Assembly: GCF_000479045.1 (NCBI RefSeq)
Contig: NZ_KI518170.1
Span: 28,879-92,878, forward strand
From: Cetobacterium somerae ATCC BAA-474
Lineage (GTDB): Bacteria > Fusobacteriota > Fusobacteriia > Fusobacteriales > Fusobacteriaceae
Direction of reading: 5' to 3'
DNA length: 64,000 bases
Shown here: positions 1 through 7,720 of the stretch, one piece after another
Numbering within the stretch: the stretch's first letter is position 1
How the letters are laid out: each line of letters opens with the position of its first letter
Translations under genes and position numbers: made by a program
Notes under the pieces: model-generated
Told to the model about the DNA's origin: nothing
The model's input: only the letters and a program-made list of their open reading frames with translations
Databases searched by the model: none

Positions 1-3
1 ATG

Positions 4-23
4 CTAAACTTAATACAGTTTAG
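4..23. repeat. Short inverted repeat at the left edge
   Basis: Seven-base arms CTAAACT and AGTTTAG flank a six-base loop and are followed by a short AT-rich run. It sits about 20 bases before the first gene of the ABC importer. It may be the end of an upstream terminator or an operator, but the window starts here so its context is missing. Confidence 0.3.
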
Positions 24-43
24 ATAAAAATTTTGGAGGCATT

Positions 44-1564
44 ATGAAAAAGAAAATTATGGCTGCTTTAATAGCAATATCACTACTTTCTTTAGGTGGA
101 TGTAAGGAAGAACAAATTGAGAATAAAACAAAAATAATAATTCCTATTAAAGTCGGATTTAACTCAATCGCTCCAGATACTGATGTTTCGGCTGCTACAA
201 AAGAGGTCATTAGAAATATGAATACTGGATTAATTCGATTTGATCCTAACTCTAAAACTCTCGTTCCCGCTTTAGCTGAATCTTATGAAATTAAAAATAA
301 TGGACGAAGCTATATTTTCAAACTAAGAAATGATATTACATTTCATAATAAGCAAAAAATTACTCCTGAAGATGTTAAATACTCTTTTGAAAGAGTCGCT
401 GGGACAAATAGTGGAAAAGCCATTGTTGGAGAATGGAATAAAAAATTAGAAAGTATAAACATATTAGATACTAATACTATTGAGATAAATATAAAAGATA
501 CTGAACATAGTAGCTCTGATATATATAATATTACTGATGTTTCTATTATACCAAAAGGAATTAGCGAAAGCGAATTAGAAAAAAATCCAATTGGAGCAGG
601 ACCATATAAATTTGTTGAATATATCCCTGGACAAAAAATTGTGTTAGAGGCTTTTGAAGACTATTATTTAGGTGCTCCTGAAATAAAAGAGGTTGAATTT
701 AAAGTCTATAAAGAAGGAGCTAGTAGACTTCTTTCATTTAAAAATGGTGAAATCGATTTTCTTCCTTTAAATTTAGAATCTTTAAAAGAAGTTACAAAAG
801 ATAAAAATATAGAAGTGGTATCATCTTTAGGTAATGATGTTAATATTTTATATTTAAATAACTCTTTTAAACCTTTCCAAAATAAAAAAGTTAGACAAGC
901 TATTTGGGAAGCTATTGATATGGATAGAATTATTGAAAATTTAGCTTTACCTAAAGCTGAAAAGTTATATACACATATGTCTCCATATTTAAAAGAATTT
1001 TATAAGAATGGACTAGAAAAAAATTATCCCTATAATCCAGAAACTGCTAAAGAGCTTCTAAAAGAAGCTGGTTACAGTAACTTAAGTTTTACTTTAACAA
1101 CTATTTCAGAAAATACTTTTGAAAATGATTTAGCTCTTTTTATTAAAGAGGATTTATCTAAAATTGGTGTTAATGTAAGTATTAATCCAATTCCATGGGG
1201 ACAGTATCTTCCAGAAGTTTACAAAGGTCATAAATATGAAGCTGCTCTTTTAAGAGTTGCAGGATACCCTGATCCACAAAGAATTCTTCAAAGATATAAG
1301 ACAAATTACTCTTCAAATATGGGGAATTATTCAAATAAAAAAGTGGATGAACTTTTATTAGAAGCGACTGAAACTTATGATACTCAAAGAAAAATTGAAA
1401 TTTATAAAGAGATTCAAAAATTGTTAAATGAAGATATTGCATCTGTTTATTTAATGGATCAGGGAGTCGCCGTAGCTCTCTCATCTAAATATACAGGATA
1501 TAAAACATACCCTTTTGCTTTTATAGATGTTTCAACTATAAAATTAAAAAAAATTAATAAGTAG
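44..1564 (+). CDS. Peptide/nickel-type ABC transporter substrate-binding lipoprotein
   Basis: Solute-binding protein of the SBP_bac_5 (DppA/OppA/NikA) family, anchored outside the inner membrane, delivering oligopeptides or a similar ligand to the permeases encoded next. The protein has a lipoprotein signal peptide with lipobox LGGC, predicting lipidation at Cys20. The body shows family hallmarks such as LAESYEIKNNGRSYIFKLRNDITFHN and a late DPQRI segment. Its 506 residues are typical for the family. A GGAGG site precedes the ATG. It is the first gene of a five-gene, tightly packed importer operon. The ligand cannot be read from sequence: dipeptide, oligopeptide, nickel chelate or glycan are all possible. 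Confidence 0.9.
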   Translation: MKKKIMAALIAISLLSLGGCKEEQIENKTKIIIPIKVGFNSIAPDTDVSAATKEVIRNMNTGLIRFDPNSKTLVPALAESYEIKNNGRSYIFKLRNDITFHNKQKITPEDVKYSFERVAGTNSGKAIVGEWNKKLESINILDTNTIEINIKDTEHSSSDIYNITDVSIIPKGISESELEKNPIGAGPYKFVEYIPGQKIVLEAFEDYYLGAPEIKEVEFKVYKEGASRLLSFKNGEIDFLPLNLESLKEVTKDKNIEVVSSLGNDVNILYLNNSFKPFQNKKVRQAIWEAIDMDRIIENLALPKAEKLYTHMSPYLKEFYKNGLEKNYPYNPETAKELLKEAGYSNLSFTLTTISENTFENDLALFIKEDLSKIGVNVSINPIPWGQYLPEVYKGHKYEAALLRVAGYPDPQRILQRYKTNYSSNMGNYSNKKVDELLLEATETYDTQRKIEIYKEIQKLLNEDIASVYLMDQGVAVALSSKYTGYKTYPFAFIDVSTIKLKKINK

Positions 1565-2527
1565 GTGAAATCTTTGATATACTTAAAAAAATTTTTTTCA
1601 TCTATTATTACTATTTTTATAGTATCTTTAATTATTTTTTTACTTTTTGAATCATTACCTGGAGACCCAGTTTTAATTAGACTAGGAATTGAAAGTGATC
1701 CTATTTTAGAAGCTCGTTTGAGAGAGGAGCTTGGCTTAAATGCTCCTTTTTATATTCGATTTTTTAAATGGTGTTTTCAACTTTTAAAAGGAGATTTAGG
1801 TAACTCTTTTTCTTATTCTAGTTATACTGTTGTTGAACTAATAAAGTCTAGATTTTTAACTACTTTTATAATTACAATTTCAACTTTAGTAATTGTATTG
1901 GTTACATCTATACCATTAGGAACAATTTTAGCTAAAAATCATAAGTTTAAGACTTTTAAATTTTTAAAAGTTTTTTCTCAAATTGGGTTTTCAATCCCTG
2001 CGTTTTGGACTGCAATAGTTTTAATGTATATCTTCTCATTAAAGCTAAAACTTCTTCCTACTTTAGGAAGTGTTAATTGGAATAGATACCCAATTACATC
2101 TTTAAAATCTCTTATTCTCCCGATACTTACTCTTAGCATAAGTAAGGTGCCTTTAGTCAGTCACTACCTTTGTAATAGTATGATTGAGGAAAGTTCAAAG
2201 GATTATGTTCGAGTAGCAAAAAGTAAAGGTTTAAATCAAAATGAGATATATAAAAAACATATATTAAGAAACTCTTTGATTAGTGTTATCACTGTAATTG
2301 GTATGATTACGATTTATCTTATTACTGGAACTATCGTTATTGAAAATGTTTTTGCATTACCAGGATTAGGAACCCTTTTAATGGAAGGAATAAGTCGAAA
2401 AGATTATCCACTTGTTCAAGGTATTGTTCTTTATATAAGTTTTTCTGTTATTTTGATAAATTTTATTATAGATATTATGTATTCTATTATCGATCCAAGA
2501 ATTAGAAAAGAAGGAGAAAAAAGATGA
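1565..2527 (+). CDS. ABC transporter permease, DppB-like
   Basis: First inner-membrane permease of the peptide-type importer (BPD_transp_1). It has an N-terminal membrane helix ending in ESLPGDP, the usual start of DppB-type proteins, about six hydrophobic segments in all, and the coupling-helix region DYVRVAKSKGLNQNEI that contacts the ATPases. The open frame begins with GTG directly after the previous stop. A TTG at 1574 is an alternative start, because the only ribosome-site-like sequence (TAGGTG) lies just before it. The next gene overlaps by four bases (ATGA), so the two permeases are translationally coupled. Confidence 0.88.
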   Translation: MKSLIYLKKFFSSIITIFIVSLIIFLLFESLPGDPVLIRLGIESDPILEARLREELGLNAPFYIRFFKWCFQLLKGDLGNSFSYSSYTVVELIKSRFLTTFIITISTLVIVLVTSIPLGTILAKNHKFKTFKFLKVFSQIGFSIPAFWTAIVLMYIFSLKLKLLPTLGSVNWNRYPITSLKSLILPILTLSISKVPLVSHYLCNSMIEESSKDYVRVAKSKGLNQNEIYKKHILRNSLISVITVIGMITIYLITGTIVIENVFALPGLGTLLMEGISRKDYPLVQGIVLYISFSVILINFIIDIMYSIIDPRIRKEGEKR

Positions 2528-3327
2528 ATCTATCTAAAAATACTAACTTAAAAATTGGTTTATCTATTATTGGTGTTCTTTTCTTTTTTATGATTTTAAG
2601 TATATTTTGGACTCCATATAATCCATACTTAATTGATGAGTTAAATAGATTAAAACCGCCATCTTTTTCCCATATATTAGGAACTGATCAGTTGGGAAGA
2701 GATATTTTATCTAGAGTTATGGTTGCTTCTCAAGGAGCTTTTTATGTTGGTTTTATTTCTGTTCTTATTGGTGGAATTATCGGAAGTTTTTTAGGAACTA
2801 TATCGGGGTATTTCTCCAACTGGATTGATGAAATAATCTCTAAAATAATTGATGCTTTTATGTCTATTCCATCTATCTTATTTTTATTAGTTTTTATAAC
2901 CATATTTGGAAAAGATCTTAAAAACACAGCCATTTCAATTGGCATTTTAAATATTCCTACTTTTTTCAGAATTAGCAGAAGTAAAGTTATGGAAATTAAA
3001 AATCTACCATATATAACTTGGGCTAGAATAATAGGGGTTAAAGAGATTCAAATTATTTTTTCACATATTTTTCCAAATATACTATCTACATTAATTGTTG
3101 TTGGTGCATTATCTTTTTCAACAGCAATTCTAACAGAAGCTAGTCTTAGTTATTTAGGAATGGGAGCTAATCCTCCTGAACCTACTTGGGGTGAGATTAT
3201 TTACAGAGCTCAGGAGTATATAACAACAAATCCATTTTATGCTTTTGTTCCTGGAGTTTTAATTAGTTTAGTAGCTATTGGCTTTAATCTTCTTGGCGAA
3301 GGTATCAAAGAGTATATAAAAAAATAG
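2524..3327 (+). CDS. ABC transporter permease, DppC-like
   Basis: Second permease of the importer. It has an N-terminal helix, then the characteristic HILGTDQLGRDILSRV segment of DppC/OppC proteins (about residues 50-65), further membrane helices and a late ASLSYLGMGANPPEPTWG motif. That arrangement is diagnostic of the OppC/DppC branch. It pairs with the upstream DppB-like protein to form the translocation channel. The start overlaps the stop of the preceding gene, and the first ATPase follows after 14 bases. The length of 267 residues is normal, slightly short of enterobacterial DppC. Confidence 0.88.
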   Translation: MNLSKNTNLKIGLSIIGVLFFFMILSIFWTPYNPYLIDELNRLKPPSFSHILGTDQLGRDILSRVMVASQGAFYVGFISVLIGGIIGSFLGTISGYFSNWIDEIISKIIDAFMSIPSILFLLVFITIFGKDLKNTAISIGILNIPTFFRISRSKVMEIKNLPYITWARIIGVKEIQIIFSHIFPNILSTLIVVGALSFSTAILTEASLSYLGMGANPPEPTWGEIIYRAQEYITTNPFYAFVPGVLISLVAIGFNLLGEGIKEYIKK

Positions 3328-3341
3328 GAGTATATATAAAT

Positions 3342-4319
3342 ATGGTTATTTTAAATGTTACAAATCTATCCATAGAGGAGATTTCAAAAATTAATAGAGT
3401 TGTTGTTGATGAAATATCTTTCTCTTTAAAAAAGGGTGAAGTTCTAGGAATAGTTGGTGAAAGTGGAAGTGGTAAAACTGTTACAGCAATGAGTCTTTTA
3501 AATTTATTATCAGATGATTTAAAAATTTCAAAAGGAACCATTAATTTTTTAGGTACTGATATTTGTAAAGCTTCTGAAAAAGAACTTGAAAAAATTAGAG
3601 GTAATAGTTTTTCTATTATATTTCAAAATCCAATTAGTTCATTAAATCCTCTAATGAAAGTTGGAAAACAAATCTTAGAAGTAATTGAAAAACATCAAAA
3701 TTTAGATAAAAAACAGATGTTAAATAGAACTTTTGAAGTTCTATCTGATGTTGGTTTTAAAGATAATTTTATGGAGATATATAATAAATATCCACATGAA
3801 CTTAGTGGAGGACAGGGTCAAAGAATCGGTATTGCAATGGCAATTGCCAATAATCCCAAAATTATTATTGCAGATGAACCAACAACAGCACTTGATAAAA
3901 ATACTCAAGCACAAATTTTAAATCTTTTAAAAGAGATTCAAAATAAATATCAAACTTCTATAATTCTAATATCTCATGATTTAGAGATTATTAAGAATTT
4001 TACTGACAATGCTTTAATTATGTATTTTGGACAAATTGTAGAAAGTGGTAGTACCTATGACATCTTTCTTAATCCTAATCATCACTATACTAAAGGACTT
4101 CTGGATTCTCTTCCTGAAAATTTTAAAAAAGGAGAGTCTATTAAAGTGATGAAAGGAGGAATCCCAAATATAAATGACAATATCGAAGGATGCTTTTTTT
4201 CTCCTAGATGTCCTGCTGCTATAGAGAATTGTAAAAAAAATAGAATTATGTATAATTTTGATAAAAAAAATCATAAAGGAATTCGATGTATCAATCCTTT
4301 AAAGGAAAAGAATCTATGA
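3342..4319 (+). CDS. ABC transporter ATPase, DppD-like
   Basis: First ATP-binding subunit of the importer. Walker A is GESGSGKT (about residue 39), the signature motif is LSGGQGQR, and Walker B is IIIADEPTTALD. The C-terminal oligopeptide-transporter extension carries cysteines in a CFFSPRCPAAIENC arrangement, which in DppD/OppD proteins is known or proposed to bind an Fe-S cluster. The length of 325 residues fits OppD/DppD. It overlaps the second ATPase gene by four bases (ATGA). It works as a heterodimer with that subunit on the cytoplasmic side. Confidence 0.88.
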   Translation: MVILNVTNLSIEEISKINRVVVDEISFSLKKGEVLGIVGESGSGKTVTAMSLLNLLSDDLKISKGTINFLGTDICKASEKELEKIRGNSFSIIFQNPISSLNPLMKVGKQILEVIEKHQNLDKKQMLNRTFEVLSDVGFKDNFMEIYNKYPHELSGGQGQRIGIAMAIANNPKIIIADEPTTALDKNTQAQILNLLKEIQNKYQTSIILISHDLEIIKNFTDNALIMYFGQIVESGSTYDIFLNPNHHYTKGLLDSLPENFKKGESIKVMKGGIPNINDNIEGCFFSPRCPAAIENCKKNRIMYNFDKKNHKGIRCINPLKEKNL

Positions 4320-4996
4320 AAAATAAAATAATCTTTAAAATAAAAAATCTAAACAAAAAATTTAAAAACTCTTTGGTTTTAAATAACGTTACTTTTAATA
4401 TTTTTGAAGGTGAAACTCTTGGAATTGTAGGACCTAGTGGATGCGGCAAAAGTACTTTTGGAAAAATATTACTACTACTTTTATCACCTGATTCTGGTGA
4501 AATCATATATAAAAATAAAAATATATTTGCTTATAATAAAAATGAAATTTTAGAGTTTCGTAAAGATATTCAAATGGTCCTACAAGATCCCTATCTTTCT
4601 CTAAATCCTAAAAAAAATATTCAGTGGCATTTAGAAGAACCTTTATCTGTTTTAAATTTTCCTAAACATGAACGACTTGAAAAAATTCTTTCTATGTTAG
4701 AATTAGTTGGTTTATCTAGAGATTACTTAAATAAATATCCAAATCAGCTAAGTGGAGGACAAAAACAAAGAGTTTTAATTCTAGCAGCTCTACTTATAAA
4801 TCCTAAAGTTATTGTTTTAGATGAATCTGTTTCAGCTTTAGATATCTCTGTTCAGGCTCAAATTCTAAATCTTTTAAGTGAGCTACAAAAAAAATTAAAT
4901 CTAACATATATTTTTATATCTCATGATTTAAATGTTGTAAAGTATATGTGTGACCGTATTATTTCTTTTGAAAATGGAAAAGTTATAGATATATAA
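4316..4996 (+). CDS. ABC transporter ATPase, DppF-like
   Basis: Second ATP-binding subunit of the importer. Walker A is GPSGCGKST, the signature is LSGGQKQR and Walker B is VIVLDESVSALD. The start is placed at the ATG overlapping the stop of the previous gene, with an AAAGGAAAAG site just before it; an in-frame ATG 30 bases upstream would add ten residues but lacks such a site. At 226 residues it is shorter than typical OppF/DppF (about 310-330) because it ends soon after the H-loop region (FISHDLN) and lacks the C-terminal Fe-S extension seen in its partner. A bidirectional terminator follows at once, so it closes the operon. Confidence 0.86.
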   Translation: MKNKIIFKIKNLNKKFKNSLVLNNVTFNIFEGETLGIVGPSGCGKSTFGKILLLLLSPDSGEIIYKNKNIFAYNKNEILEFRKDIQMVLQDPYLSLNPKKNIQWHLEEPLSVLNFPKHERLEKILSMLELVGLSRDYLNKYPNQLSGGQKQRVLILAALLINPKVIVLDESVSALDISVQAQILNLLSELQKKLNLTYIFISHDLNVVKYMCDRIISFENGKVIDI

Positions 4997-5023
4997 AAAA
5001 AGGGTTTATGCAACCCTTTTTTT
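4995..5023. terminator. Bidirectional intrinsic terminator
   Basis: Stem of AAAGGGTT with AACCCTTT around a five-base loop, with A and T runs on the two sides. It lies between two convergent genes, the last ABC ATPase (+) and the flavin reductase (-), and can serve both. Confidence 0.85.
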
Positions 5024-6704
5024 ATTGTTGATTTATAAATTTAACTGCGTTCTCTCCTGCAATACGTCCAAATATAACTGCAGCACTGTATGCAGCACTA
5101 CTGTTTGTAACTTCTCCTGCAGCGAATACTCCTGGAACTACATTTCCTTCTACATCTAAAACTTCAGTTTTTTCGTTTGCTACTACTCCACCTCTAGTCA
5201 TATGAACAGCTGATTCAACCTGAACACCATAGAATGGTCCCTCTGTTCTGAACTCTCTTTTAAATGGTTTTGCTCTAAATGGATCTTCTTCTTCTCCACG
5301 TATCGCTTTATTGAAATGATCTCTTGTAGCTACTAGCTTATCTGCTGGTACACCTAATTTTTGTGCTAATTCTTCTAAAGTATCAGCCTTTACATGATAT
5401 CCTTTTGCAGTGTGCTTTTGTAAACGGTAACTTGCTTCATATAAAGCTTGATCATATATATAGAATGCCTTTCCATCTGGTTGAGCTAATATTGTTTGAG
5501 CAGCTTTAAATCTATCATTTTTAGAGATATTTTCATTTAAGAATCTTTCTCCCTTTGCATTTACAAGCATAAATCCATCTCCACCACCAGTTAAATCTCT
5601 AGTAGTTCTAACTATAAATGGGAATAAATTTAGTTCATCTAAATTAGCTAATTGCATATTATTTTCTTCAAATACAGGAATAAAATCACCCGTTGCTCCA
5701 AGTTGATTTGAAGTTTGAAGTTTTTCAGTTCCAGGAGAGTATTTAGCTAACAACTCCTTATTTGATGAAAATCCTCCAGTTGCCATAACAACAGCTTTTG
5801 CCTTTATATCATAAAAGTTATTTCCATTTTGAACCTTAACTCCTTTAATAGCTCCATTCTCTACTATTAAATCTGTTCCTTTTGTCCCTGTTCTTATATC
5901 TATACCTAAACTTTTAGCTTTTGCTTCCATTCCATCTTGTACTTCTTCTCCAGCATAAGCATCTTTTTCAGCCATATGCCCTCTTTTTCCGTAATAATGA
6001 TTTAATTTTACTCCCATTTCTCTTAACCAAGAATCTAATTTTGAAGCTCCTTCTGCTTGAGCTCTAGTTCTTTCTGGAGTATCCATCCAGTTTGTATTAT
6101 CAGCAATTAATTTCTCAACAGAATCCTCTACACCTGCTTTTTTCTCTGCTTCTGAATTAATTAAGTCATAGAAATTCATATCGTACTTTCCATTTCCACT
6201 TAATATATCTAATTTTTCAATTAATATTATATTATTTAATCCAGCTTCTTTTGCAGATATTGCTGCTGCAAGACCTGCTGGTCCTCCACCAACTATAACT
6301 AGGTCTGTAGATACTGGCTCTAAATATGCCACTGGTTGCTCTGGTCCTGCTGTTTTTACAGTTATTCTACCAAAATCTTTTCCACCCTCTTTTAATGCTG
6401 CAGCCACTGCTCTTTTAACTCCTAAAGATGTGTATGTTGCTCCTGATACACTATCAACTATTGGAGATTGAGCTTTTAAAATTCTATCTTTTAAAATTGG
6501 AAATGATCTTGACATTATATGTGAAGTTTCATTATCTGAAACTAATTCAAGATTTTCAATCTTATCTCCTTTTGTGATTACATTTACTTTAATCTCTCCA
6601 GAAAATCCATTTCCTTTACCTATAATAGACTTTTCCTTCTCACCGCAAGCCATTAACATTAAACTTGCTAACAAAATTGCTAATTTACACCTGTTTACTT
6701 TCAT
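5022..6704 (-). CDS. Lipoprotein FMN/FAD reductase of the fumarate/urocanate reductase superfamily
   Basis: A likely extracytoplasmic reductase of an alkene-type electron acceptor. It has a lipobox LMAC (Cys20) and an FMN-binding domain (about 35-115) with the flavinylation motif DSVSGATYTS, where Thr92 would be covalently loaded with FMN by ApbE. An FAD domain follows, with GGGPAG at 139-144 and a late FAAGEVT motif. No haem domain is present. Two family hallmarks of true fumarate reductases are missing: the substrate-binding HPT segment reads LFPF, and the GANRLGGN loop with its conserved arginine is deleted, leaving TNSSAAYSAAV. The acceptor is therefore unlikely to be fumarate and is unknown; urocanate, cinnamate-like or other enoates are options. 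It has its own promoter with an inverted repeat. Confidence 0.8.
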   Translation of the reverse strand: MKVNRCKLAILLASLMLMACGEKEKSIIGKGNGFSGEIKVNVITKGDKIENLELVSDNETSHIMSRSFPILKDRILKAQSPIVDSVSGATYTSLGVKRAVAAALKEGGKDFGRITVKTAGPEQPVAYLEPVSTDLVIVGGGPAGLAAAISAKEAGLNNIILIEKLDILSGNGKYDMNFYDLINSEAEKKAGVEDSVEKLIADNTNWMDTPERTRAQAEGASKLDSWLREMGVKLNHYYGKRGHMAEKDAYAGEEVQDGMEAKAKSLGIDIRTGTKGTDLIVENGAIKGVKVQNGNNFYDIKAKAVVMATGGFSSNKELLAKYSPGTEKLQTSNQLGATGDFIPVFEENNMQLANLDELNLFPFIVRTTRDLTGGGDGFMLVNAKGERFLNENISKNDRFKAAQTILAQPDGKAFYIYDQALYEASYRLQKHTAKGYHVKADTLEELAQKLGVPADKLVATRDHFNKAIRGEEEDPFRAKPFKREFRTEGPFYGVQVESAVHMTRGGVVANEKTEVLDVEGNVVPGVFAAGEVTNSSAAYSAAVIFGRIAGENAVKFINQQ

Positions 6705-6716
6705 TATTACCCCTTT

Positions 6717-6750
6717 AAATTTTCTTTGAACAAATATTCAAAGAAAATTT
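6717..6750. promoter_or_regulatory. Perfect 14-bp inverted repeat over the flavin reductase promoter
   Basis: Arms AAATTTTCTTTGAA and TTCAAAGAAAATTT flank a six-base centre. The repeat starts at the promoter -10 element and covers the expected transcription start, the classic place for a repressor or FNR-type operator. As RNA it would also fold just before the ribosome site. It could instead help end the pel transcript, though no long U-run follows it on the minus strand. Confidence 0.6.
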
Positions 6751-6775
6751 TAGCACATAATGACTTTTTTATCAA
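6747..6775 (-). promoter_or_regulatory. Sigma-70 promoter of the flavin reductase gene
   Basis: On the minus strand TTGATA (6770-6775) and TAAAAT (6747-6752) are separated by 17 bases. The flavin reductase gene starts about 45 bases downstream, after the inverted repeat. Confidence 0.6.
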
Positions 6776-6793
6776 TGTTTTTAACTATTTTTT

Positions 6794-7720
6794 TTAAAAA
6801 ACATATTCAAAACCACATCTAATTTTCATATATAGTCCAGATTCTGAAACATTTGAAAATTTTGTTTTTACTTCTTCAAAATTATATCCAGTTATTCCAA
6901 TTTTTGCAAAAATTCTCAACTTCTCCGTTATATCTTGACTGTATAATAAGTACGGTCCTACATTGAATTTAAATGATTTATCTTGATCTGTATTCTTGTA
7001 GTAGTTATATGAATCAATTTCTGAATCTAATGAAAATGCAAAATTTTCATTTAAATCATATGTCCATCTAAAATTGTTTTCAATTCTAAATAAATAGGTT
7101 CCTCTATTATTTCCATAATCTAAATACTCATTATATATTGTGAAAAAATTCTGGAATCCATAACCTAAATTTATACTTCCTGTTAAGTTACCCTCTAAGG
7201 AATATCCATCTCTAGAATTTGTATCAATAGATGAAAGAAAAAAATCAAATCCCCAATAAGCTCCACCCAATCCTATATCTGAATTAGTACGAACTCTATA
7301 TCTCAATGAGTATTTATTTTCTTTAAAGTTCTCTCCAAAATCACTCGATATATCACTTACATTATATTTAATGTAGGGGCCTATATCGCTAAACCAATTT
7401 TTTCCAAAAACTTCTTTTTCCTCTAATTTCCTATATAAAGAAAAGGTATTTTCCCATCCATCTGTATTAGAATTTTTATCATATTTTTTTTCAATATCAT
7501 AATCAAAAGTCCAATTGTCATTTAGTTTTGATGTACCCGTTCCTATTTTCCATTTGTAATATTTTTTTCCATCTTTATTTTCTAGCTCTCCATAGCTCTG
7601 ATATAGATTGTTTTCTGGTTCTTCTAAATAAAAATTTAATATCTCCCGTCCAACACCAAAAGAACTTAAATGAAGTAGTAGAAATGTACATATAATATTT
7701 TTAATATTCATCTCCAACAT
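6794..7720 (-). CDS. Putative outer-membrane beta-barrel protein at the end of the pel operon
   Basis: Not a family I can name. It begins with a short signal peptide. The rest alternates polar and aromatic residues in strand-like blocks and ends in a terminal phenylalanine (YVF), a common end for outer-membrane barrels. Its 308 residues suggest a barrel of about 12-14 strands. It overlaps the end of the PelG-like gene by 20 bases, so it belongs to the pel operon. PelB, the usual outer-membrane Pel exporter, is absent, so this barrel is a candidate exit channel or surface anchor (inference). Unlike PelB it has no TPR domain. A second ATG at 7711 is an alternative start. Confidence 0.6.
   Translation of the reverse strand: MLEMNIKNIICTFLLLHLSSFGVGREILNFYLEEPENNLYQSYGELENKDGKKYYKWKIGTGTSKLNDNWTFDYDIEKKYDKNSNTDGWENTFSLYRKLEEKEVFGKNWFSDIGPYIKYNVSDISSDFGENFKENKYSLRYRVRTNSDIGLGGAYWGFDFFLSSIDTNSRDGYSLEGNLTGSINLGYGFQNFFTIYNEYLDYGNNRGTYLFRIENNFRWTYDLNENFAFSLDSEIDSYNYYKNTDQDKSFKFNVGPYLLYSQDITEKLRIFAKIGITGYNFEEVKTKFSNVSESGLYMKIRCGFEYVF

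Noticed and set aside
5022..6704. Plain fumarate reductase or named urocanate reductase
   Set aside because: Substrate residues of fumarate reductase are missing, and urocanate specificity cannot be shown without an alignment, so only the superfamily is given.
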